A stretch of DNA of 64,000 nt from Rhodobacteraceae bacterium Alg231-04 (GTDB taxonomy: Bacteria; Pseudomonadota; Alphaproteobacteria; Rhodobacterales; Rhodobacteraceae): NCBI GenBank assembly GCA_900143635.1, contig FREY01000002.1, positions 132,429 to 196,428 on the forward strand, written 5' to 3'. Positions within the stretch are counted from its first letter, which is position 1. Each line of letters starts with the position of its first letter. A program made the position numbers and the translations under genes. Under the pieces are notes generated by a model that saw only the letters and a list, made by a program, of their open reading frames with translations, was not told the DNA's origin and did no database searches. Below are positions 18,019 to 27,536 of this stretch, piece by piece.

Positions 18019-19413
18019 TCAGACCGAATGCTGCTTGGGCAGACCCCAGATTCGCACAGGCGCTTTTCGGCCCTTGACCCTGTGCTCGCCAAAATCCTCC
18101 AGACCGGCGGACAACGCTCGCCCTGACTGCCCGGCCTTGTTGATTTCATCCACCAATACGCTGCTAACTGCCATTGGCGTGCCCAGCGTGCGGGTTAGCT
18201 GCTCAAGCCTGCTGGCAATATTCACCGTGTCGCCAATGACGCTGTACTCCAGACGGCTTTCATTGCCGATATCGCCTGCAATAACTGTCCCGTAGTGAAT
18301 GCCGATGCCCACGGATACCGGCACCGCTCCCCGCTCTGCCCGTTCCGCGTTCCATTTGTTTAGCGCCGCAATCATATCCAGCGCGCATTTCAAAGCATTG
18401 GCGGCATCCTGCGCCCCCGGCTCCGGTGTGCCAAAAGTCGCCATCAAACCATCACCAATGTACTTGTCCAGCGTTCCGCCGTTGTCGAACACCGCCTGAC
18501 CAAGCCGTCCGTGATAGTCCCGCAGGAGGGCGATCACCCCCGCCGGCGGCTCTTTCTCGCACAATGACGTGAACCCAACGATATCGGCAAACAGCACTGC
18601 CACGTTCTGTTCGCGCCCGGTTCCGGGTATCCCACCGGCGCCGCTCAGCCGATCCACCACATTGGGAGAGAAATACCGCGCCAGACTGGCACGAGAGAGT
18701 TCCGCGACAGTGCGGCTTTCCACCAGTTTTCTCGAGCGCCAGACGACAACGGCAAGACCACCGGTCACGGTCAGACATGCCAGCATTTCAGTGGCAAAAA
18801 AGCCAAGGAACAAGAAATTGGAATCCGCCCGTGCCGCCAATGCCGCCTCTGCCGTGCGATACGCCGGGTCCAGGTTCGTATAGACCTGCGGCAAAGAGAC
18901 AAACCACATCAGCATTCCTGTACGCGCCACGACGATCCAAAACCCGCACCACAGAACCAGACTTGGCCGAAAACTGAAGGTCGCCTGCATGAGAAACAGG
19001 AAGAAATAGGTGAACAGGCTGCTGTCCATTGCCACGGCGGGCGGCGTTGGAAAGTCATTGAATGGGTTGGGAACCGTGAAGACAACCGCCAGCAGGCAAC
19101 AGTCCACGGCGATGAACAGATACTTCAAACCCGGCTCACCTATCCGATGTCTGGCACATAGAATCTGAAGCAAACCTAGAACCGCAAAGATCCCCACTTG
19201 CAGCAGATCGACAACATGCGCCCAACCGTATCGCTGTGAGTCTACGGCCGACCACACGAGAATAATCAACAACGCCGCCGTGCGTGCCTTGGCGGCAAGC
19301 ACCATTCCGTCACGCTCCTCGGCTGCGAAAATCGCCTTGTTGCGCTGTTGCACCCGCTGTTGACGGGCGGTCTCTGTTTTTGATGTGTGTTGCGCAATTC
19401 CGTTGGAAGACAA
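18019..19413 (-). CDS. Membrane-bound class III adenylate/guanylate cyclase (paralogue A)
   Basis: 464 residues. Residues about 45-235 form five or six membrane helices (including the VFTVPNPFNDFP segment between helices). A linker with SRASLARYFSPNVVDRLS follows, then a class III cyclase catalytic domain from about 270: the first metal Asp in LFADIVGFTSL, DKYIGDGLMATFGTP with the second, and IGDTVNIASRLE. It makes cAMP or cGMP; nucleotide choice cannot be assigned safely. The same architecture recurs at 34343-35755, including the PNPF and RYFSPNVVD motifs. Confidence 0.92.
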   Translation of the reverse strand: MSSNGIAQHTSKTETARQQRVQQRNKAIFAAEERDGMVLAAKARTAALLIILVWSAVDSQRYGWAHVVDLLQVGIFAVLGLLQILCARHRIGEPGLKYLFIAVDCCLLAVVFTVPNPFNDFPTPPAVAMDSSLFTYFFLFLMQATFSFRPSLVLWCGFWIVVARTGMLMWFVSLPQVYTNLDPAYRTAEAALAARADSNFLFLGFFATEMLACLTVTGGLAVVVWRSRKLVESRTVAELSRASLARYFSPNVVDRLSGAGGIPGTGREQNVAVLFADIVGFTSLCEKEPPAGVIALLRDYHGRLGQAVFDNGGTLDKYIGDGLMATFGTPEPGAQDAANALKCALDMIAALNKWNAERAERGAVPVSVGIGIHYGTVIAGDIGNESRLEYSVIGDTVNIASRLEQLTRTLGTPMAVSSVLVDEINKAGQSGRALSAGLEDFGEHRVKGRKAPVRIWGLPKQHSV

Positions 19414-19618
19414 TTTCTGATCCCCTTCTGTCCGTCCAAGCTACTGCCTTCGCGGCGACATTGGAAATAGCGGTGCCCTGCATGCAAGTTGGACACGCCC
19501 GCAAAGCCCCATCATACCATGCGCCGGGGTGCACAATCCTGACCTTATTTCTGCCCTGCCCTTGCGGCGCGGCGCCGCTCTGGCTAGCTCTGGAACAGAT
19601 CATTTTCAGAAGGTGCCT

Positions 19619-20965
19619 ATGACCCAGTCCCCAGAAGAGCTCTGCCATGCCCTGATCGCCGCAGCGAAATCCGCTGGCGCCGATGCTGCCGATACGCTGG
19701 TCGCCGAGGGCACCTCGGTGTCCATCGAAGTGCGCGAAGGGGCGCTGGAACATGCTGAACGGTCGGAAGGCACCGATCTGGGGCTGCGGGTCTTTGTCGG
19801 TAAGCGGCAGGCGATCGTGTCGGCCTCGGACATGCGTCCAGAAACACTGGCAGCCATGGCCGAACGGGCCGTGGCCATGGCCCGTGAAGCCCCCGAAGAT
19901 CCCTACGCGGGGCTGGCTGACCCCAGCCAGCTGGCCAGCGGCTGGGACATTGCAGCACTGGAACTGGAGGACAGTACGCCCGAACCGGCACCCGCCGCGC
20001 TGCAGGTCGACGCATTGGAAGCCGAGGCCGCCTGCGCCGCCATCGACGGTATCACCCAGGTGCAATCCGCCGCGGCGGGCTTTGGCCGCTCGCGCGTGCA
20101 TATTGCCGCCAGCAACGGATTTTCCGGCGGCTACGGGCGCACCAGCCGGTCGGTCTCCTGTGTTGGCATTGCCGGCATCGGCACCGGGATGGAGCGCGAC
20201 TATGACGGCGACAGCCGGACCATGCAGGCCGACCTGCGCAGCGCCGAGGAAATCGGCCGCAGCGCAGGGGAGCGCGCCGTGGCCCGCCACGGGGCGCGCA
20301 AGCCCGCGACCGGCAGCTATCCGGTGCTGTTTGATGAACGCATCTCCGGCTCCTTGCTGGGCCACCTTCTGGGGGCTGCCAATGGCGCATCGATCGCGCG
20401 GGGGTCCTCTTGGCTGAAAGACAGTCTGGGCCAGCAGATACTGCCTGCCCATCTGTCGGTGATCGAAGATCCCTACCGCCCCCGCCTTGCAGGTTCACGC
20501 CCCTTTGACGGTGAGGGTATCGCGACCCGCCGCCGCGCCATCATCGAGAACGGCGTGTTGACCGGCTGGACACTGGATCTGGCCTCGGCCCGCAAACTGG
20601 GGCTGGAAAGCACCGGCAATGCAGCGCGTGGCGCCGGATCGATCCCATCCCCAGCCAACTGGAACATCGAACTGACCCAAGGCGACGTCAGCCGTGAAAA
20701 CCTGATCCGCGACATGGGCACCGGGCTGCTGGTCACCTCGATGATCGGCTCCACCATCAATCCCAACACCGGGGACTATTCGCGCGGCGCATCTGGTTTC
20801 TGGATTGAAAACGGTGAGATCGCCTATCCGGTCAATGAGTGCACCATTGCTGGCAACCTTCTGGACATGCTGCCGCGCATTCAGCCCGCCAATGACGCGC
20901 GCACCCACCTATCGCGCGTTGTGCCCTCGATCCTGATCGAAGGGATGACCCTTGCCGGCAGCTGA
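19619..20965 (+). CDS. pmbA: TldD/PmbA family protein (PmbA/TldE type)
   Basis: 448 residues. Fold markers SVEVREG-like (VSIEVREGALEHAERSEG), GLRVFVGKRQA, GSYPVLFDERISGSLLGHLLGAANG, and the closing NPNTGDYSRGASGFWIENGEI. No HExxxH zinc motif, so it corresponds to the non-catalytic PmbA/TldE partner of the TldDE peptidase complex. The ATG at 19619 follows AGAAGGTG. The CysQ-type gene overlaps its end by 14 bases. Confidence 0.93.
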   Translation: MTQSPEELCHALIAAAKSAGADAADTLVAEGTSVSIEVREGALEHAERSEGTDLGLRVFVGKRQAIVSASDMRPETLAAMAERAVAMAREAPEDPYAGLADPSQLASGWDIAALELEDSTPEPAPAALQVDALEAEAACAAIDGITQVQSAAAGFGRSRVHIAASNGFSGGYGRTSRSVSCVGIAGIGTGMERDYDGDSRTMQADLRSAEEIGRSAGERAVARHGARKPATGSYPVLFDERISGSLLGHLLGAANGASIARGSSWLKDSLGQQILPAHLSVIEDPYRPRLAGSRPFDGEGIATRRRAIIENGVLTGWTLDLASARKLGLESTGNAARGAGSIPSPANWNIELTQGDVSRENLIRDMGTGLLVTSMIGSTINPNTGDYSRGASGFWIENGEIAYPVNECTIAGNLLDMLPRIQPANDARTHLSRVVPSILIEGMTLAGS

Positions 20966-21755
20966 TCTCTCTCTGCTGATCGAGGCGGCGCAAAAGGCGG
21001 GCGAGATCGCCCTGACCTTCACCGGTCCCGAGGCCAGACGCTGGGAAAAACCCGGCGGTGGCGGCCCGGTGACCGAGGCGGATCTGGCGGTGAACGCGAT
21101 GCTGGAAACCATGCTGCCCGCCGCGCGCCCCGACTATGGCTGGCTGTCAGAAGAAACCGAGGACACTGCGGAACGCCAGTCGCGCCGCTGCACATTCATC
21201 ATTGATCCGATCGACGGCACCCGCAGCTTTGCTGAGGGCTCCACCACATGGGCGCATTCGCTGGCCATTGCCGACGAGGGAGAGGTCACCGCAGCAGTGA
21301 TCTACCTGCCGCAACGCAATCTGATGTATACCGCCGCCAAAGGCATGGGTGCCAGATGCAACGACGCCCCCATCCGGGTGTCCGCCACTGATGATCTGAC
21401 CAACGCCGAGGTTCTGGCCGCCAAGCCGAACCTCGCCGGGGCCCATTGGCGCAGTGGCACAGCGCCCGCGTTCAAGCGCAGTCACCGTCCGTCACTGGCC
21501 TACCGGATGGCGACCGTGGCCGAAGCCCGGTTTGACGCCATGCTGACCCTGCGCGACAGCTGGGAATGGGATATTGCGGCCGGCGATCTGATCATCCGCG
21601 AGGCGGGCGGCACCTGCAGCGACCGGGCCGGCCTGCCGCTCAGGTTCAACAATCCTCATCCGGCACTCAATGGCGTCATTGCCGGCGGCGCCGAGCTTCA
21701 CTCGGCTTTGCTGGCGGCACTTGCCCCGCCAGACACCCGACGGTCGGCCGGCTGA
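20952..21755 (+). CDS. Inositol monophosphatase/CysQ family phosphatase
   Basis: 267 residues. Lithium-sensitive phosphatase fold: acidic Glu in SEET, metal motif DPIDGT (85-90), and WEWDIAAGDLIIREAGG carrying the third metal Asp. Most like 3'(2'),5'-bisphosphate nucleotidase (CysQ) or inositol-1-phosphatase. The TTG start lies inside pmbA; no ATG or GTG is available that keeps the N-terminal helix LSLLIEAAQKAGEIA. Confidence 0.9.
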   Translation: MPAADLSLLIEAAQKAGEIALTFTGPEARRWEKPGGGGPVTEADLAVNAMLETMLPAARPDYGWLSEETEDTAERQSRRCTFIIDPIDGTRSFAEGSTTWAHSLAIADEGEVTAAVIYLPQRNLMYTAAKGMGARCNDAPIRVSATDDLTNAEVLAAKPNLAGAHWRSGTAPAFKRSHRPSLAYRMATVAEARFDAMLTLRDSWEWDIAAGDLIIREAGGTCSDRAGLPLRFNNPHPALNGVIAGGAELHSALLAALAPPDTRRSAG

Positions 21756-21774
21756 TCCGCCCCTGCCCGTCACC

Positions 21775-21802
21775 TTGACCCCGGCCCGCAATCCCGTAGG
21801 GT
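21775..21802 (+). promoter_or_regulatory. Candidate sigma-70 type promoter upstream of waaA
   Basis: TTGACC (21775-21780), 16-base spacer, TAGGGT (21797-21802), about 110 bases before waaA in the only gap of that gene string. Weak -10; inference only. Confidence 0.35.
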
Positions 21803-21911
21803 GCCTTAGCCTCTGACAATCCTTGCCTTGCAGCTTTTCTGATATGCACCTCTTCCCTGCTCCCACCGGTCTGTTTCCTGCCCATGGCGGCTCCCAACCG
21901 GGCGCCGCAAC

Positions 21912-23144
21912 TTGAGCCGTCTTGCCGGGCTTCGCCCAGGACGGCGGGTAAGGTCGTGGCGTGCGCCTACCGGTGGGCCGGTACCAACGCAGCCGCGGCC
22001 CGAAGGCGAGGTTCTCTGGGTCCACGCGACCACGGCGGAACGCTATGTAGCGCTTTGTGATATCGGCCAGAGGTTGCGGGCGCAGCGGCCTGATCTGACC
22101 GTGATGATCACCACTGAAGAGCCGGTCAACCAGATGTCACCCCCGCAGGAATGCTGCTTTTCGGCCGGGCTATTGCCCCCGGACCAGCCAACCGCCGTGC
22201 GCAGCTTTCTGGACCATTGGCGCCCCGATCTCTGCCTGTGGAGCGGTGGAGACCTGCGACCTGCGCTGCTGAAACAATGCCGCGAGCAGGGCATCCCAGC
22301 CCTGTTGGTTGATATTGATCCCGAAGAACTACCGGAACGCAGGCGCCGCTGGCTGCCGGATCAAAGCCGCCGCCTGATGGAGACCTTTGCCGCCATTCTG
22401 ACACCCTCAGAAGTGACTGCCGAAACCTTGAAGAAGGCTGGTGTCGCTGCCGACAAAGTCGTCCTGACCACGCGGCTCAGAATTTCGGCGACGCCGCCGC
22501 TGTGTAATGAAGATGAACTGGACCGCGTCCACCAAGACCTCGGCAGCCGCCCGCTCTGGCTTGCCGCGCATGCCGAAACCGACGAGATCCCGATGATCCT
22601 TGCCGCCCATCGCCGGGCCCTGCGCCGTCTGCACCGGATGCTTCTGGTCATCACCTGCGAGCACCCCGAAATGGTGGCCGACACCCGCGCCGAGGTAGAG
22701 GCCGCGGGTCTGCGACTGTGCGACTGGGATGCCGGAGAGGACTTTCATGACAACACGCAGGTTCTGCTGACCTCGGCCGAGGATCTGGGCCTGTGGCTGC
22801 GCGCCGCGCCGGTGACGTTGATGGCCGGCACGCTGCTGCCCGGTACCGGCGGGCAAAACCCACTGGATGCCGCAGCCCTTGGATCGGCCATTCTGCACGG
22901 TGCCTGCATTGATAACCACAAGCTGGTCTATCATCGGCTGACGGAGGCCGGCGCGGCGACTGCCATCGCCACAACCAAGGAGCTGGCCGAAGGGGTAATC
23001 CGGCTTGCCGCGCCCGATGCTGCCGCCGAGGCCGCGTTGGCGGGCTGGCAGGTGGTGACCGAAGGCGCCCATTTGACAGATCAGCTGATGGAGCGCATTC
23101 AGGACCTCCTGGACCTGCGCGAGGGAAGCAATGCGGCCGTTTGA
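21912..23144 (+). CDS. waaA: 3-deoxy-D-manno-octulosonic acid (Kdo) transferase
   Basis: 410 residues. GT-B glycosyltransferase resembling WaaA/Kdt[19 protein letters not shown] (the HxxSxGE region, altered), [47 protein letters not shown] and a C-terminal [16 protein letters not shown] (donor-binding GGxNPLE-like). It adds Kdo to lipid IVA at the inner membrane. The start is weak: a TTG is the first in-frame start after a stop at 21840, and the N-terminal membrane anchor usual in WaaA is missing. lpxK overlaps by 14 bases. Confidence 0.85.
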   Translation: MSRLAGLRPGRRVRSWRAPTGGPVPTQPRPEGEVLWVHATTAERYVALCDIGQRLRAQRPDLTVMITTEEPVNQMSPPQECCFSAGLLPPDQPTAVRSFLDHWRPDLCLWSGGDLRPALLKQCREQGIPALLVDIDPEELPERRRRWLPDQSRRLMETFAAILTPSEVTAETLKKAGVAADKVVLTTRLRISATPPLCNEDELDRVHQDLGSRPLWLAAHAETDEIPMILAAHRRALRRLHRMLLVITCEHPEMVADTRAEVEAAGLRLCDWDAGEDFHDNTQVLLTSAEDLGLWLRAAPVTLMAGTLLPGTGGQNPLDAAALGSAILHGACIDNHKLVYHRLTEAGAATAIATTKELAEGVIRLAAPDAAAEAALAGWQVVTEGAHLTDQLMERIQDLLDLREGSNAAV

Positions 23145-24135
23145 ATTCTGGAACAAGGCACCCTCAGCCTTTGATCTGCGCGCGGCTCTGCTGGCGCCGC
23201 TTGGCTGGATCTATGGCCGCGCCACCGCCCGGCGGATTGCCACGGGCGCTCCGGTGGTTCCGGGGGTGCCGGTCATCTGCGTTGGCAATATCAACGCCGG
23301 TGGCACCGGCAAGACGCCGACCGTGATCTGGCTGCTCGAAACGCTGCGCCGTATGGGCCACGAACCGCATGTGGTGACCCGTGGCTATGGCGGCACGCTG
23401 GAAGGCCCGGTTGCCGTTGATCCCGCGCGTCACAAGGCCGCCCAGACCGGCGACGAACCCCTGCTTCTGGCCGCCTTCGGAGAGGTCTGGGTCGCCAAGG
23501 ACCGCGCCGCAGGCGCCATGGCAGCGGCGGAGGCCGGCGCCACTGTGATCCTGCTGGACGACGGTCACCAAAACCCGGCTGTGGCCAAGGATCTGTCGGT
23601 CATTGTGGTCGATGCGGCCCGTGGCTTTGGCAACGGGCGCTGCCTGCCTGCAGGCCCTCTGCGCGAACCGGTGCCACAGGGTCTGGCGCGCGCTGATCTG
23701 GTGCTGTCGCTCGGCCGCCCTGACGCGCAATCCGCCTTTGCCGCACAATGGTCAGCTCAGCTGCAATCCCTGCCCCATTTCACTGGCGCGCTGGAACCCC
23801 TCCAGACCGGCATGCCCTGGGCCGGAACGCGCGTTCTGGCCTTTGCCGGCATCGGCCATCCTGCCAAGTTCTTTGCCACCCTGCGCAGCCTCGGGGTCGA
23901 TCTGATCCGGGCCGAAGCACTGGACGATCACCAGCCACTGACCGCAACACTGATGACCCGGCTGGAACAAGAGGCCAAGTTGCGCAACGCCCAGCTGGTG
24001 ACCACCGAAAAAGACGCGGTCCGCCTGCCTGCCTCTTTCCGTTCCAAGGTGATCACCCTGCCGGTGCGGCTGCAGGTCGAGAACGATGAGGCTCTGAAGG
24101 ATCGGCTGAAATCCGTCGCTCCACCGCCGCCCTAG
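23131..24135 (+). CDS. lpxK: Tetraacyldisaccharide 4'-kinase
   Basis: 334 residues. P-loop [11 protein letters not shown] (about 52-62) after the N-terminal membrane-associated segment, [15 protein letters not shown], and LLDDGHQNP, all LpxK landmarks; the later [11 protein letters not shown] is the conserved base-binding region. It phosphorylates the lipid A precursor, the step before Kdo transfer by WaaA encoded just upstream. Overlap of 14 bases with waaA. Confidence 0.96.
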   Translation: MRPFEFWNKAPSAFDLRAALLAPLGWIYGRATARRIATGAPVVPGVPVICVGNINAGGTGKTPTVIWLLETLRRMGHEPHVVTRGYGGTLEGPVAVDPARHKAAQTGDEPLLLAAFGEVWVAKDRAAGAMAAAEAGATVILLDDGHQNPAVAKDLSVIVVDAARGFGNGRCLPAGPLREPVPQGLARADLVLSLGRPDAQSAFAAQWSAQLQSLPHFTGALEPLQTGMPWAGTRVLAFAGIGHPAKFFATLRSLGVDLIRAEALDDHQPLTATLMTRLEQEAKLRNAQLVTTEKDAVRLPASFRSKVITLPVRLQVENDEALKDRLKSVAPPPP

Positions 24136-24237
24136 GCCGAGGCAACCGCGGATTCCATTCTGGTCCACGCTGCAATGCGGCGAAATTCGCCACCTCAAGT
24201 TGCTTGATTATTCATCTAAATATTTTAGGCTTCCACC

Positions 24238-25221
24238 ATGCCGAAGCCAAACCCCTACCGCCCCTTCACCCCTGATCCCGAGATGCTCGCCTGCTGCCCC
24301 GAGGTCACAGGCAATTCCATCAACGGGCTGGGAGAGGGCGACATCCGCCGCCCGTCGATGGTCTGGTGGGCGCCGAACCCGGATGACATCGAATTTGGCG
24401 ACATGCAGCGCTGGTTCTACAATCATGAACCCAAGGATCCGGTACTGATGGAGCACCGGGCACGGCGGGCCGAAATCCTTGCGGCCCCGCTCCCCGATGT
24501 TGCACCCGAACCTGCCCAGCGTAGCCCCGAAGACTGGACCGCAGCGCTGAACCAATTCATCGAAAGCGGTGATTGCGAGATGACCGGCGTCACCGGGATG
24601 CAGCCACACTGGGTCTTTGAGCATCAGGAAACCGAATTTGGCACTGTCATCATGCTAGGCGTGCAGCATGACTATGAAGAGCTGAAACATGTGCCCGAAA
24701 CGCGCGGCGGCATCGAGGTCACCTATCAGTACTGCCGCGCAGCGGAGGCCGCCAAAAAGGTCGCCGGATGGCTTCGCCAACAGGGCTGGGACGCAGATCC
24801 GGTGACCGGCCCGATGGTGGGCAAGATCCTGATGATCCCACCTGCACTGGAATGCGGCTTTGGCGAGTTGGGCAAACACGGATCTCTGATCAATAAGGAA
24901 TTCGGATCAGGCTTTCGCCTTGGTGCGGTGCTGACCGATGCCCCCTTTGCCCACACCCCAAAGCGTGAATTCGGTGTCGACGGGTTCTGCGCCAACTGCC
25001 GGATCTGCGAAGACGCCTGCCCGCCCTTTGCCATCAGCCCGGACAAACAAACCGTGCGCGGCGTGGACCGCTGGTATGTCGATTTCGACAAATGCATCCC
25101 CTTCTTTGCCGAAACCTCGGGCTGTGCGATCTGCATCGCGGCCTGCCCCTGGACGCGGCCCGGTGTGGGTATGAACCTGGCGGCAAAACTGGCCCGGCGT
25201 GCGGCGCAACAGGCAGGTTGA
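24238..25221 (+). CDS. Double 4Fe-4S cluster protein, reductive-dehalogenase-like
   Basis: 327 residues. Two ferredoxin-type cysteine sets: CANCRICEDACP (around residue 250) and C-x9-C-x2-C-x3-CP (around 286-302, ending CIAACPW). Upstream GKILMIPPALECGFGELGKHGSLINKEFG matches the cobalamin-proximal region of reductive dehalogenases and QueG-like proteins. There is no twin-arginine signal and no membrane-anchor partner, so it is not a respiratory enzyme. Cytoplasmic redox role; substrate unknown. Alternative: QueG-like, but the N-terminal half does not match as I know it. Confidence 0.8.
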   Translation: MPKPNPYRPFTPDPEMLACCPEVTGNSINGLGEGDIRRPSMVWWAPNPDDIEFGDMQRWFYNHEPKDPVLMEHRARRAEILAAPLPDVAPEPAQRSPEDWTAALNQFIESGDCEMTGVTGMQPHWVFEHQETEFGTVIMLGVQHDYEELKHVPETRGGIEVTYQYCRAAEAAKKVAGWLRQQGWDADPVTGPMVGKILMIPPALECGFGELGKHGSLINKEFGSGFRLGAVLTDAPFAHTPKREFGVDGFCANCRICEDACPPFAISPDKQTVRGVDRWYVDFDKCIPFFAETSGCAICIAACPWTRPGVGMNLAAKLARRAAQQAG

Positions 25222-25345
25222 CGCCGGGCGAAACCAGCATCAGACACAAGCGCCACAGGTTCTGCGCAATCCGATGAACCGGGGTGCGCAGACAGGTCAG
25301 ACCGCGCTAATCTGTGGGCAATCAAGCCTTTGTGCGGAGTCCAGC

Positions 25346-26797
25346 ATGCGCGTTTTCATCTTTATTATCACCCTATTTTCAGCGCTGCCGGCAGCAGCTG
25401 CCAGCCTGCGGCAGGTGGACAACCCCGCCTGTTTCGCGGCTCTTGAAGGGGTGATCGAGACAGGTGACTTCGCGCGCATCTCGGCAGCACTTGCGGAAAA
25501 CCGACCGCAGGATGGCGTCAATGATGACGGGCATTATTTCATCCCCAACCGGGCCGTTTGCCTCAACAGCCCCGGCGGCAGCCTGCCCGAGGCGATCCAG
25601 CTGGCGGAGTACTTCTTTGACAACCAATACGGCACGGTTGTCGACGACGACGCCCAGTGCCTGTCGGCCTGTTCGATCATTTTCATGATGGGAACCGAGG
25701 ATTACGCCGATTACAACATTGTCGATCGTAAACTGCATGTGAACGGCACGCTGGGCTTTCACCGCCCGGCCTTTTCAGCTCCGGACCGAGACGGCTACAG
25801 TGCCCGCGAGCTGGAAAAGTCCTTTGAGATTGCCATCGACGCCACCCTGTTGTTCACCCAGCTGGCCAGCCGTTCGGTACGCCGTAGCACTGGCCCGATG
25901 ATCAATATCGGCCTGATGGAGCAAATGTTTTCCCATCACGGGCAGGATTTCTACTTTATCGACACCATCGACAAAGCCGGCCGCTGGGACATCGCCCTGA
26001 CCGGTTTTGAGATCCCTAAGGAGATTAGCCTGCGCGACGCACAAACCGCCTGTGACAATGCCATCAACTGGACAATGGGGCTGGAGTCTTCGGGAACCGG
26101 CCACCTGAGCAGCCCCTACGAAGCATTCTGGAACGCGCGGATCGGCAAACCCCGCAGCGATACGGTTGACCCGATGTTCCAGGTGTACTCCCGTGCCAAC
26201 CTGCATTCCGTAATCCCCTGCGTCGTGGACTACAGCCAGAATGCGGCGCAGTACTCGGAAGAAGGTGACTGGGTCCATATCTGCGGGGCGAATGAGGAGT
26301 TTTGCTCTTTGACAGAAAATGAGCAGGACAATCTCCGGGGGTTCCGCCCAGAGGTCATCCTCCCCTCTGCCCTGAAACTGAAACAGGTGCCTGCCCAGAT
26401 GGCTGCAATCTCTGCGGAAGCAGGTGAGCTGAACAAGGCCTGGGGCCGTAGCGATCCTAGCCAATGCCTGTTGGCCAAGGACACCAAGGTGTCTGTCGTT
26501 AATGTCAGCGAATTTGTGAACCTGCGGGAACGACCCGGTTTCGATGCAGAAGTTGTCGGCACTGCGGGTCGACATCTGATGCTGGAAGTGACCGAAAAGG
26601 GTGCCTTCCTGAACAATAACCCTGATAATCCGCCCAACTGCGGCCCGATCTGCAAAACGGTCGGGGACGGCTACGGCAATGCCACCGAAGACGATATCAG
26701 TGCGCTCAAACAATGCCTGAATGCCAATGCAATCTGGTACAAAGTGCGGGCGCCGGACGGCGCTGAGGGCTTTGTCAGCGGAAAATACCTGCGCTAG
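25346..26797 (+). CDS. Periplasmic ClpP-like protein with C-terminal SH3 domain
   Basis: 483 residues. Signal peptide (MRVFIFIITLFSALPAAAA), then a ClpP/crotonase-like segment with CLNSPGGSLPEAIQLAEYF and DDDAQCLSACSIIFMMG, the CxSAC motif of the COG3904-type periplasmic proteins. The middle about 200 residues are unassigned. The C-terminus (about 400-483) is an SH3b domain (VSVVNVSEFVNLRERPGFDAEVVG ... WYKVRAPDGAEGFVSGKYLR). Proteolysis is possible but unproven. Start 25346 is the ATG at the signal peptide; the longer frame is untranslated-looking. Confidence 0.85.
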   Translation: MRVFIFIITLFSALPAAAASLRQVDNPACFAALEGVIETGDFARISAALAENRPQDGVNDDGHYFIPNRAVCLNSPGGSLPEAIQLAEYFFDNQYGTVVDDDAQCLSACSIIFMMGTEDYADYNIVDRKLHVNGTLGFHRPAFSAPDRDGYSARELEKSFEIAIDATLLFTQLASRSVRRSTGPMINIGLMEQMFSHHGQDFYFIDTIDKAGRWDIALTGFEIPKEISLRDAQTACDNAINWTMGLESSGTGHLSSPYEAFWNARIGKPRSDTVDPMFQVYSRANLHSVIPCVVDYSQNAAQYSEEGDWVHICGANEEFCSLTENEQDNLRGFRPEVILPSALKLKQVPAQMAAISAEAGELNKAWGRSDPSQCLLAKDTKVSVVNVSEFVNLRERPGFDAEVVGTAGRHLMLEVTEKGAFLNNNPDNPPNCGPICKTVGDGYGNATEDDISALKQCLNANAIWYKVRAPDGAEGFVSGKYLR

Positions 26798-26803
26798 AAC
26801 GCG

Positions 26804-26834
26804 AACCGCCCACCCAGATATCTGGGCGGGCGGG
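26804..26834. terminator. Inverted repeat between converging genes
   Basis: A CCGCCCACCCAGA/TCTGGGCGGGCGG-type hairpin centred on CAGATATCTG lies between the SH3 protein and dsbA. There is no T-tract, so it would be an imperfect terminator. Confidence 0.45.
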
Positions 26835-26861
26835 CAATTGTCTTAGCGGCGACCCAAAAGA

Positions 26862-27536
26862 TCAGCCTTCCAGTTCAGCATCCAGCAGTTTCTTGAAGTC
26901 GGCGTAGGACTGGTTGCTCACCAGTTCGCCGTTCAGGATGAACGACGGAGTGGACTGAATGCCGTGTTCTTCGGCATTTTCCTGATACCAGGCCACCAGG
27001 GTCTGCGCCTTGGTGCCGTCCTGCAGGCAGGCATCCAGAGTGTCCTTGCCGATACCGGCGATGCTGCCGATCTTGCTCAGCTCGCCGACGATCTCAGCCG
27101 GACCACCCGCCTTGGTCCACTCAGACTGGCCTTTGTAGACAAGGTCGCTGATACCAAAAAACTTTTCCGGGCCCGCACAGCGTGCAATCATCGATGCCCA
27201 CAGACCGTACCGGTCGAAATAGACTTCGCGGTAGATGAATTTCACCTTGCCGGTATCGATGTAATCGGCCTTCAGCTGCTTGTAGGTGTCATTGTGGAAG
27301 CTGGCGCAATGCGGACAAGTGTAGGACGCATATTCGATCAGCGTGATCGGCGCATCTTCTGCACCCTGCACCATTTCTACGATGGTTGAGGTGTCGATCT
27401 CGGCCACTTCCTCGGCGTTGGCAGCAGAGATCAGAGGCAGCGCGGGCACCGCGCCGGGGGCGCGCGGCCCCATCAGTGCATAGCTGCCTGCAGCGATGGC
27501 GATTGCGGCGCAAACGCCGGACATCAGACGGGTCAT
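26862..27536 (-). CDS. DsbA-family thiol oxidoreductase
   Basis: 224 residues. N-terminal hydrophobic segment (signal or anchor), then a thioredoxin fold with CPHC (74-77) in EYASYTCPHCASFH and the cis-Pro loop IQSTPSFILNG. Periplasmic oxidant or isomerase of the DsbA/BdbD-like group common in alphaproteobacteria. The start overlaps the stop of the DciA gene (ATGA), a pairing that recurs in this group. Confidence 0.94.
   Translation of the reverse strand: MTRLMSGVCAAIAIAAGSYALMGPRAPGAVPALPLISAANAEEVAEIDTSTIVEMVQGAEDAPITLIEYASYTCPHCASFHNDTYKQLKADYIDTGKVKFIYREVYFDRYGLWASMIARCAGPEKFFGISDLVYKGQSEWTKAGGPAEIVGELSKIGSIAGIGKDTLDACLQDGTKAQTLVAWYQENAEEHGIQSTPSFILNGELVSNQSYADFKKLLDAELEG

Noticed and set aside
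16605-18149. 514-codon minus-strand frame across the DUF2125 gene
   Set aside because: Runs through the DUF2125 terminator and has His/Gln/Gly-rich low-information sequence; the sense protein has signal peptide and family start.
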